A DNA stretch of 64,000 nucleotides from Chrysoperla carnea (Eukaryota; Arthropoda; Insecta; Neuroptera; Chrysopidae): contig NC_058338.1 in the NCBI RefSeq assembly GCF_905475395.1, positions 95,279,435 to 95,343,434 on the forward strand, given 5' to 3'. The position numbers were made by a program, and so were the translations under genes. This document shows positions 1 to 11,100 of the stretch, piece by piece (the first letter of the stretch is position 1; the number at the start of each line of letters is the position of its first letter). The notes below the pieces were generated by a model that did no database searches, had not been told where the DNA came from, and was given only the letters and a program-made list of their open reading frames with translations.

Positions 1-181
1 ATCTCATCAAGAATAACGGTATAACTTTCACATTGTAAAAAAAAAAAACAACAGATCCTTTAATATCATTAACTTTATTTGATAAGAATCATTTGAAACA
101 TACAAACAATATTTATTCTTATCTTCTCAAAAAAGTTTATTCAAACACATGATTAAGACCGATTTATTATGACAATTGACT

Positions 182-860
182 CAGTGGCGTAGTGAGCTTA
201 ACTCGCGCCCGTACCACAATACCTGTTTAGCGGCCCCTCTGCATTCGAAAACCATATAATTATTATATGTAAAATATACTCGCAAATTAATAAATAAATA
301 AAGTTATGCTAGGCTTTAAATTTGAGACAAAAATTGAGAAAACAAGACTAGTATTGAAATGTGTATGATCATCTGAATTAGTTCAAAAGATACCTATTAT
401 TTATCTCTAACCGGGCATTCTCCGGACATTTTACGGCGTCTTCTTACACGTATTGTTGTATCAATGTCCCATTTTTCACAAATAGACTTCGCTTTTTCTA
501 TTACCTCTTCACAGAGCTTGTCTCGAATTTCGGCTAGTTCAGTCGCTAATCATTCAAGATCATGTTTAACATATTATTTTATTAGACAAATCAAGAAAAG
601 AGATTAGTTATCTGTGTCACCACACGGCGTAGATGCCATAAGGAAATGCTGACAGACACAGGTCGAATCTCAGCCCTGCCAGTAGAAAAGTCGTGCCTTT
701 TCTCTTATGGTACTAAATTAAAAATATATTTCCCAGAAATTAATTATAATAAAAATAAAAATTTTCCAGCAATTTTTTGTTTTACGGACTATTTGGCGCC
801 CTTTGTGAGTAGCGCCCAGGATATGATGCACTCCCTTGCCCTGCCCTCGCTACGCCACTG
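182..860. mobile_element. Decayed hAT transposon, Zaphod-like, with target-site duplication
   Basis: The ends read CAGTGGCGTAGTGAG at the left and, inverted, CAGTGGCGTAGCGAG at the right. It is flanked by AATTGACT (174-181) and GATTGACT (861-868), an 8-bp duplication with one mismatch. Cagtggcgta-type ends and 8-bp duplications are typical of hAT elements of the Zaphod/ZMYM-like group (family knowledge). At 679 bp it is far shorter than an autonomous copy. Confidence 0.8.
397..546 (-). pseudogene. hAT transposase C-terminal remnant
   Basis: Read on the minus strand, codons give LAEIRDKLCEEVIEKAKS, CEKWDID and a basic tail RVRRRRKMSGECPVRDK before TAA at 397-399. A stop lies just upstream of this block, so only a fragment survives. 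The pattern of an acidic helix and then a basic RRRRKM tail resembles Zaphod/ZMYM1-like transposases. It lies inside the terminal inverted repeats of the 182-860 element. Confidence 0.6.
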
Positions 861-868
861 GATTGACT

Positions 869-2595
869 ATTGACTTTAAAAAAAGATAAACTTTTTTTTG
901 GTAGTTTTTTCATCTTGATTCTTTGTAAAAACAAACCCATGAGCGCAATAAATAGATATAGTAAACAACATATATTGATTTGTCACAAGTTTTATTTGTT
1001 GCATTTACGCGGAAACTGTTTTGATAATAATTATAAATTCAAGGTGCACTAGATCGCAAAGATGACGCCACTCAATGCCAAATATCCTTTCTTCTCTTCA
1101 ATAATTGCAAATAACACATTTTTTTTTTGTAATTTTTACGCATAACTTTGTGTTCAGTTCATTCATTTTTTTTTATTTGTCATCATCATGTCAGATCCCA
1201 CCTTGGATTGTTTAGTAATAATCGCATGCATTTATTATTATATTTTACACAATGGGTTGCGTTCAGAACACATGTGTAGTTTTAATTTTTGCTCAGAGGT
1301 TAGTAAACTAAAATGTAAACGATATCTTAATACATCTCTTTGTGTTAATGAGCTCTAACTACCCACAAAGATTTCGATGTGACCGAATTGTGCGATTTTG
1401 TTTATTTGTCAGTTCCGGTTTCTTTGGATACAGCTATGATTACTGTGGCAGCCAGCTTAAACTCGTAAGTGGGTGATTCAAGCTTCAATTTAATAGCTTT
1501 TTGATAACAAGTGAAATTTACAAAACTTAAAAAAACCTCGATAAATTTTTTCGGATATGGAATCCTAAACTCGCACTTGAAACATAGCTAAGAACACTCT
1601 CCATTAAGTTACCTGTCAAACGAAACAAACGAAATTAAGTACTACGATACCACAGACAGACAGACACACACACATAGCGATCAAACTTATAAGACTCCTT
1701 TAGTTCGGGGGTTAATAAAAGAAAAAATAATCACGAAAATGAGGCTGATTTTAAAATGATCGACTGCCGCAATCAAAGAAGTTGGAAGTAACTCTCTTAT
1801 ATCTGTACCAAAACACATTCTTTGAGATAATAATAAATATACTCAACCAAAGTATTAAAGGAACATTTTTTTAACACCAAAATTAAACCAAAAATTCAAA
1901 AAGCAGTATCTTTGCGAAAAATTATCGAATTTAAAACTACAATAGCTCATTTGAAAACTTATATTTTTCAAGTTTTGTAATCCACTGCTCAAAAATTGTT
2001 ATCACCCCTTGCCGCTTTGCAAGGAGTATTGAAAGAGTGAGAAATGTCATCCCTAATTTTTATATAAAGTTTAGAAGTGTACTAAAATTTTATAAATTAT
2101 TGTGCAACAAATTTTGGTAGAAAAACGAAAGTTGTTAAAACCACTCTTTGTACGAGCTTTTTGGACGATATTCGCTTTCCAAGCAAAATTAACACTTCTG
2201 GATGTAAAATTCTGTATATTCTGAGATAGATCATCGCACTGAAATTTATCACGTATCGTTCGAAAATTTAAACTGACTTTTTTTAAACTCTTGCTTATTG
2301 TTTTTGAAAAAAAAATTTACCACTCTACCACTTTTTGTTTTTAAAACATTCCAAAAACCAGAATTTTTTCCGTGTTTATTAAGTATTAAATGTTCCTTTA
2401 ATACTTTGGTTGAGTGTATGTTCAAAACACTACTTGAGTGCTCAGTGAGAAATATTCTAATATGGTTCCTGTTAAAGAAAAGATTGAAATCTGTTACACT
2501 TCTTCTTTCCTTTAATAAAAAATAAAATTCATTTGCCTTATTTGTATATTTATGTTTTTAGGACACGTCCTAGTAATGCGTTCACTTGTCCACAG
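869..2595. other. Upstream flank or intron of Hr4, no gene seen
   Basis: A+T-rich DNA with no convincing coding signal. It may be the intron preceding the first visible Hr4 exon. It contains one copy of dispersed repeat A (about 1507-1640). Confidence 0.5.
1507..1640 (+). repeat. Dispersed repeat A, copy 1
   Basis: Shares GTGAAATTTACAAAA and, further on, AACATAGCTAAGAACAC followed by CATTAA with copies at about 31431-31685 and 59296-59440. No inverted ends seen; family unidentified. Confidence 0.7.
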
Positions 2596-4713
2596 GCGAG
2601 TCCGTCGCCGATACTAGCACCTCATCACCAGACATAGTTTGTCCACCAAGTCCAAAAATCATATCATCGGAGCTCACAATGGCAACATCTGCGCGTAGCC
2701 CACAAAGTCCAGATTCATTGACAAGCGGAGGAGGAGGAGGAACAACAGATCGTGGTAACCCAGAACGTGATGGTTCATCCGAATTACTATGCAGTATGGG
2801 TGAAGAACCAACGAATTCAAGTGTATTTGATGGTGGGGGTCGTCGAAGTAGTACACCACAACAAAGTGTCAATCCAACACCCCCACCACCAGAACCGTTT
2901 CCATCACAGACTCCCCCACCACAAAGTGTTATTCGAGCACCACAACAACACTGCCCTCCAAGTCCTCAACAACAAACGACCGTACGAACAATCAGTACAA
3001 ATCATCATCAAAGAGGAATCAAACGATCCCATAGTCCAACGTTCCATTCTCCCCATGATGTTAGTCCGGTAAGATGTCAGCAAACACCACCACCTCAATC
3101 AAATGCTGTAAATGTTATAAATGTAACCACCAGTAATTCTCCACAAAATACACAATCTTCACCACCGATTTCACCTTCAACGCCTCAACAGGTGATGCGT
3201 CAAAGTCCCTTACATTTTATTTCACAACATCCGCCCGAAAGTCCTCACTCACGGCAATCTCCTATACCCCCGTCGAATAATCAACAAGAAATATCCATAA
3301 TGTATAATCGACAAAACTCGAATAAAAATGAAAATTCGAGCAATGTTCGAACCATACAACATAGTCCCAGCATACAAATCAAAACAGAACCACAATCAAC
3401 TTATTTAATACGTCAAAGTCCGCTACATATTTTAAAAGAATCATCTCGACCGCAAAGTCCAAATAATCCAAGTGGTGTAGCCACAATTCGTCATACACCA
3501 CAAAGCCCAATCCATAATATTCGTCAGAGTCCCGTGCACTTACAAATATCCCCAACTAGTTTACACATAAAACAATGTCCATCAAGTCCTGTACACCATA
3601 ACATGTCGTCACCTCGTCAAAGTCCTATCCAACACATACAACAAGGACAACCAACGTCACAATCTCCAGGTTCCCCACGTCGTATCAATAGTCCTTTATC
3701 TAGAAATACTCCAGGTGTGATCACATCACAACAAGCAGCTGTAATACAATCACAATTTTGGGTACAAAATACACGAATCAATGGTGTTAAACCAGAATTA
3801 ATTGGTGGTAGCTTTGGCGCTACAACAACCGGAGGTTTATTAGGCGCAACGCATCAAGATATGAAACCACCGTTAATTGTACAAAGAAGTGCGGCCACAA
3901 CTAGTCCACAGATACGACCGACGCCAACTGTAATAATGGGGGAAGTAGGTGGTGTCCGAACAATGATTTGGTCACAACCGCCTAGTAATTTAAGCGTAAC
4001 AACTCCACAAACATCATCGCTAGATCCAGCACAATTACATGCATCCACATCGAGTTGGAGCAGTTCAAATAGTTCCAGTTCAACAATCGGAACAAATCCT
4101 GAAGAGAGTGCTGCGCAAATGTTATTAACATTAGGACAAGATCGTAGTCGAAATACACCATCAAATCGTATATTACCTGGAAATAAATCGCAAACATCTC
4201 CAAGCGTATCTCAACAACAACAGCATACCGTTGTGCCTTTAAACATGGAAAGACTGTGGGCTGGTGATTTATCCCAACTGCCAGCAAATCAACAAACTCA
4301 AGCTTTAAATCTAAGTTCGTCGCAACAGCAACAAAGTATCAATCCGGTTGGATCGATAATGTATCTAAATCGGCCGAATAACACAAACGATATTAAACCA
4401 CAAATAAATGCGACTGGAATGACTACATTATTACCGGATAGTGGTCATTCGCATCATCCACACGACCCAACCGATAATCCAGACGAGGAAGATCAACCGA
4501 TGATTTGTATGATTTGTGAGGATAAAGCGACTGGATTACATTATGGTATTATAACATGCGAAGGATGTAAAGGATTCTTTAAGAGGACGGTACAAAATCG
4601 ACGAGTTTATACATGTGTGGCCGATGGTAATTGTGAAATTACAAAAGCACAACGAAATCGATGTCAATATTGTAGATTTAAGAAGTGTATCGAACAGGGG
4701 ATGGTGTTACAAG
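2596..4713 (+). CDS. Hr4: Hr4 exon: Ser/Pro/Gln-rich N-terminus and most of the DNA-binding domain
   Basis: The acceptor is tgtccacag before 2596 and the donor is gtttgt at 4714. Codon phase at the start is 2 (a G comes from the previous exon). About 700 residues, low complexity and rich in RQSP-type motifs (RQSPLHF, RQSPIPP, RQSPVHL, RQSPIQH). The zinc fingers start at 4500 (MICMICEDK) and run to the donor; the last full codons read GMVLQ. Reading past the donor reaches a stop at 4752-4754, which confirms the exon end. Confidence 0.93.
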
Positions 4714-5119
4714 GTTTGTATTTTATTTCTTTCCAAATATACTACACTACATGAATAATATCGATTCATCCATCGGCGTAGAATGTAGGGGGCTTTAGCA
4801 ATTAAATCTCCCCTCTTCTAAGCTTATGGAAGTCAAGTATTTTAAATATAAAATTTAGATTAAGAATGTACGAGCACCAGGGCAATTTTTGATAAAAGAC
4901 TTGATTTTTTGTTTTTATATGAAGTTGGGCTAAGTTTTAAATAAATAAATGACTTCAAAAGTCATTAAATTTATTTAATGTTAAAAAAATTTAACATTGA
5001 TCTTATGGGAAAACGGTAAATGGATGAAATGTTTTCATAGATTTCTCCAAAACAGTCGGTGGAAATTTAAAAAACAAAAAAACTATTTATATTAAAGTTA
5101 AAATGTAAATAAATTATTG

Positions 5120-5151
<32 letters not shown>

Positions 5152-8100
5152 GTTGTGCCCGACTTATTAAGGATGTATGAGCACGGTAGTGGGGATACAA
5201 ATTAAAAAATATATATATATATATATATCCAATTTTGACGAAAAATGAAAATTTTATTTTATTATTTGGCTTTCAACATGTCGAAAACCAAGGCAAATAT
5301 CGAAAAATTGTATTCTTATTTTTCGTCGACATTCATGAAGTTATAACAAAATTCATCATCAGAATTGAAAATAAAGTACAAATAAATTCAACCACGAGTC
5401 TAAACTTGCCTTGGCACTAGTACTACCTTAAGTAGTTTGTTGATAGACTGTCAGATATTCGCGATCGCAAGATACGGTGGCGCCGCGCAGGGAGTATTAG
5501 TGAAACTATTATAGAGGATTTTGAGTTTTGACAGCTATACAAGTGCTGAATGTTTTTTTTTGTTGAGATGGAAATTATCAAAAATGAAAAACGTTGTGGT
5601 GTTCCCCAGTGTGGGAAAACAAGATCTACAGGCTCACTTGTCGCACAATGTCGCAAAAACATGCTTGCACTTGCTTCCGGCGCCCGCTTTGCAAGAACAA
5701 TAGCATTCGATTTTTTTGTTGTCATTGGCTACAAACACTTTGATTTAGATCTCATGAGGTTTCTCGGTGATGTTCGACGTTTGCAAACATGAAGATTTGA
5801 TTAATAAACAATTATTTTGCTTCGATTGGATACCACAGAAAAACAAGTTTTTGGAACGAGAAAGCGCCTCTCCTTCCATCAACGGCCTTACTGATCCACC
5901 AAGTAGATAAAATATATCACCAATATTAATATCCAGGGCTTTCTCCATGTTAAAAAAACAAATAAACAAAAAAAAATGCAAAAATTTATTTTGACAACTT
6001 GAACGAAAATCCTCTATATCGGCCATATTGCATTCACACCAGAGCCATCTCTAGGTAATTTCGTTCGCCAATAAGACAGAAAAAACTAAACAATTTTTTT
6101 ATAGTCTTCCAATGATAAGGGGCTATTTACAGTCACAAGAAACAGGAAAATATATAAAATAACATGCATAACGCATTAATGCATAGTTAAACATTAACAT
6201 TTGTTTGTGAAAGAAAACAGAACAACTTTTTACAGTCTGCCATTCATTTGAATTAAAAGTAATTCTGTTCAATAAACTAAAAATTTATTGGCAGACGATT
6301 TTATCGAGCACAAACTGTAACATAACAATATTTTTTTTTTTTACGAAATAAACGTATTTATGTTAAAGTTTATCCACGACAAAACCGTCTGTCAATAAAT
6401 TTTGAGTGTATTTAACAGTCTTGTATTTCATTCAAATGAATGGCAGATTGTAAAAAATTGTTTTTATTTTTTTCTGTCACTATCTGACAGTGTATGACTA
6501 TAAAAAATACACTCTGATAAAATTTGACTTTACTTTATAATTTTCTCGAAATTTCTATTTTTTTCTAATTTTGTTCAATTGTCCCAGTTCTTCTTGAATT
6601 AGATTTTTAATTAAATTTCGATTTTTTCCCCAATTTCTTAGATCAATTTTTGTGTTAAATAAATACGTATTTCGAGTACCATGTAGTCATCATCAGTATG
6701 AATTAGCTAATTGTAATTACTCTTATAGTGTGTGTTGCTAATTTAATGAAGGTCTACACGAAAAATCGAAATTTTATTCGAAATATCCTAGAGTTTTCAT
6801 TCATTACATTTGATAATATTTATACCAGTTATTCTTATTATTTTATTGTATGAGACGTCTCAAAACAATCAAATAGAAGAGCAGAACATAAAGGAAAAAA
6901 TTCTAAGAAGAAAAAAAAGTTTTGCAGTTTTGTGATCCAATGTATCTTTAACGAAATATAGCTACGTTAATTATCGTTTAAAGTCTTTTAACTTTAACGT
7001 TAGAAGTTCTAAAATACATATTTCTAATTTTTGTAACCAGCATTTTAGAGAAAAATGCGAAGGAAATAAAATGTAAATATTAATAAAACTTCAACTTTTT
7101 CTATTATAATAATTTTAATTTGGCGCACGTAAAACCACTTGGAATCTAACATTTTCCACGATATTGCCAATATGTCTCCTAGTATGTCTTCATGTGAGCC
7201 AATCACAGTGCCCTTAGAGCCTTAAAATTAGCGTTCCAAGGAACTCAATATCATGGCAGTTCATATTAATTTCATGTGTTGGATTTTAATGAAATAATCT
7301 TGTCGTCTGAAAGTACGGGATAGTTTGAATCAAATCCGGTATATCTGATTTTTAACAGACTTCGATTTTTGACAAAGTTGCGTTCGGTGCTCGAGGTTAC
7401 AAACTTTGGACTATTCATTGGACCAACATCATAAACAACTCTGCTAAAAATCAGAACTACCGGATTTGACGCAGACTGTAATGAATAAAGTTACTGTAAT
7501 ATTTCCATTCAAATTTTGTACTTTTAGAAAGTGTTACCTAAATGTCGTCAATAAACAATGAAGGGGGGGGGAGAATCAATAAGGATAGGAGGGAGTGTAA
7601 AAAAATATGACCAAAAAGCGTTCTATGGTTTATTGACGAGCCCTTTAATAGAAAATTTTAAAAATTAACTTTCAGTTTTATTAACCGTAAACGATATATT
7701 TCTAGCGGTACGAGAAGATCGAATGCCTGGTGGTCGTAATAGTGGCGCTGTTTACAACTTATACAAAGTAAAATATAAAAAACACAAAAAAACAACAACC
7801 AAACAACAAGCAGCTCAACAACAGAAACAACAACAATTAGCAGCTCAACAGCAACAGCATCACGGACATCCGGACAAGACCACAACCCAACTACATCACT
7901 TACAACAACATGGTGGACATCATCCACATGGCATCATTAAAACAGAAACATCAGCGGGTGTTACACAAATTCCAGCACATTTAGTGAACGGTACCATTTT
8001 AAAAACAGCATTAACAAATCCAAGTGAAGTTATCCATTTACGACAGCGATTAGATAACAATAATCCTACAGTGTTAACCGTCAGTAGTAGTACACAACAA

Positions 8101-11100
8101 ACGAATAACAATAATCGTGATAATAATCGTGATCGGGGTAACGGTGGTGGGGGTGGTATTAGACAACAATCGAACATAAACATGTATCATCCACGATCAA
8201 ACGTTGATTCGATTGATCAAACATTATCAATGATACAAACATTAATTGATTGTGATGAATTTCAAGATATTGCTACGTTACATAATATTGATGAGCTATT
8301 AGATAATAAAACTGATTTAAGTGAGAAATTATGTCAAATTGGTGATTCAATTGTATATAAATTAGTGCAATGGACAAAACGTTTACCATTTTATTTAGAA
8401 TTACCTGTTGAAGTACATACACGATTATTAACACATAAATGGCATGAGTTATTAGTGTTAACAACATCCGCATATCAAGCGATACATGGTACATCATCAT
8501 CTGCATCAGCTGTTACAAATAATCAAACGAAATTATCATCATTCAACTCTGATCATACGGATATTGATTTTACACAGGAAGTATGTTTATTCTACAATTT
8601 ATTCTATAAGCCCGGGATCTTTCAAAATTGTAATAACAAGAATTTATTTATCTAAATATTTGTGTTACCAACTTGTAACACAAATATTTCGGAAATGGTC
8701 ATACAATGGCGGACTTTTAAAGTTTCGTGTGTGAAAAATATAATATTTATTTCTGTAATATTTACATATTTCATATTAGCCTTTAATGCTCTATAGTAAG
8801 ACTCTATCTAGCAACAGAAAAAAAAACTACAGGTGTTAGCTTGCATAGATACATAATATTTAACGGAAATGTTGTTTACTATGTTGTATATGCTACATAT
8901 ACATATATAAAATATATGCATGTAATAATTTTTGACAACCTAAAACGTTACTGAACAATTATACAAAACATTAAAATTGCTGTTTTAATTTTTTCGAAAA
9001 TCGATAGCTTTCGGAGGACATGTAACTTAAAAATATGTCATTCTTGTATTTAATCGAAAGAAAACACGCTAGCAACAGAAAAATGCTTTAGCCAAAAGTT
9101 GTCAAGAGCAATAGAGGACATTTGCCTGTCTCCATGACTTTGAACTAAAATTATCGATAAACTTTAAGCGAATTTCCTTCGATTAAGGACGTTCGGTAGA
9201 AGTAAAACTCACCAATGAATTTTTTTGAAATGTTGACCAGATGATCATATTGTTGTTGCAATAAACGTGCTAAAATTTCAAGAGATTCATCTGTTTCGTT
9301 TTCGGGACATTGAACTTCAAAGTTCAGTCATTTTAACACGGTCGCTTAAGGGGAAAACTGATAAAAACTCAGTTTTAAGAAAATTGGCCCAATGAACTTC
9401 GCCAATTTTCGATCATCTGATTCGTTTCGTCGACAAAAACGGAACGCCAACGTCGCAAGTACTATACATATACGATGTGTGCACATGACCACCCATCCAA
9501 GATCCGTACGGCAATGTCAAGTCTTCATTCATGGTTAGTTTTCCCTTGTCGCGCAAATATTTCCTCCCGCTATCTCTACCGAACGTCCTTAAATGCAACA
9601 ATTACATATTGTTAAGTCACATTTCCTCCGAAAGCTAACGATTTTCGACAAAAAGCTTCGAATCAAAATGTTAGTTTTTTTATGAGGATCAACTTTCTAA
9701 TTTAAAGTGTTATTGTATCTCTTATCTCTTAGGATCTAAATTTTCCATTAAAGCAACCTGGAGAACTAGATCAATTCTGATGTCAGAACATGATGTCTTC
9801 CATCAAACTCTGCAATTTCCGTCAAAGTTATTTTTTGATTGGTTAACTACAAACTAAGAGCTATTACCTATTATATAGATTAAAATGGTCCACCCAGTAT
9901 GAGAATTTAAAGTTTCCTTTGTCTCTAATACTAAATCAATTGTTTGCCAATCTAGTCTAATCAATTTGATAAAATATCTTTTTCTGTAAATTTAATGAAT
10001 TTAATTTAAATTTTAAAGGTTAGTACAAATTTATGTGTACTCCAAACTTGTTTAACATCAATGATGGGTCGACCCATAACAATGGATCAATTGAGACAAG
10101 ATGTTGGTTTAATGGTTGAGAAAATTACTCATGTTACATTAATGTTTCGGCGTATAAGACTTACAATGCATGAATATGTTTGCCTTAAAGTGATAACCAT
10201 GTTGAATCAAGGTAAGATGTCAAATAACTGTTAAATATACTGCGGGACAATCAAATAAGATAGGAGGAACGAGTGTTGTGGTGTTAACTGTTAAATATAC
10301 TGCGGTCCATTTTGGTGTTTTTATTAGAATATCATGTATTGTGGACAAGTGAAAAGTAAAAAATTAACAAAAGTTTAAAAAAATCATGAAATGTTCCTAA
10401 TTTGCGCCCTCACGGGTAAAAAATGATGTTTACGAAAAAATGTTGCAAACAAAAGTTGTTTTTTATAAGGAATATTTTTTATATTTAAACTTTTGTTTGA
10501 TCTCTAACGGTTTACAAAATGGATCCTACGGACCAAAAACACAATTGACCTATGTTGCTCATTTATGAACTCAACCTCACTTTTTACGCCCTAAGCACGC
10601 CATAAATATTCCAGCTTGATATCTCTTTTCGTTGTTGAGTTACCGTGTTTGTAGACAGACAGACAGGCGAATAACCGGAAATGAACATCTATACCAAAAT
10701 TTTGTTCGTAGCTTTAATATTTTTAAGCGTTAAAAACTTGGGACGAAACTTAGTATACCTTGATATATATTACAGGTTCTAAAAATCGATTAATACTAGA
10801 ATTTTTCCAAAAATTAAATGTTTTTTATTTACAGGACGTTCCGGTAATGGAAATAGTGGGAATGCTAGTGGCGGTAACGCAGGTAATACTGAATTAGAAA
10901 CAATACAAGAACGTTATGCATCTTGTTTGCGTGCACTTACACATCATATGCACCCGCAACAGCCGCAACGATTTCAAGAACTTCTAATTCGATTACCTGA
11001 AGTAAGTATTTGTTCAAAAGTTTCGTAAACCTACATTCATCTTAAAAAATATAGAATTTTCGTTTTATCAAAGATGGCGAAGTTATATTTCTCGTTTGTT

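Larger units (their letters stand above)
4714..7705. other. Hr4 intron between DBD exon and hinge exon
   Basis: Non-coding apart from a SWIM-type pseudogene fragment on the minus strand. It also holds a run of 30 A (5120-5149), an AT microsatellite (5210-5228) and two hairpin elements (about 6225-6465 and 7321-7481). Confidence 0.8.

Noticed and set aside
2582..4287. Several antisense frames within the first Hr4 exon
   Set aside because: Shadows of the biased codons of the Ser/Pro/Gln-rich coding strand.
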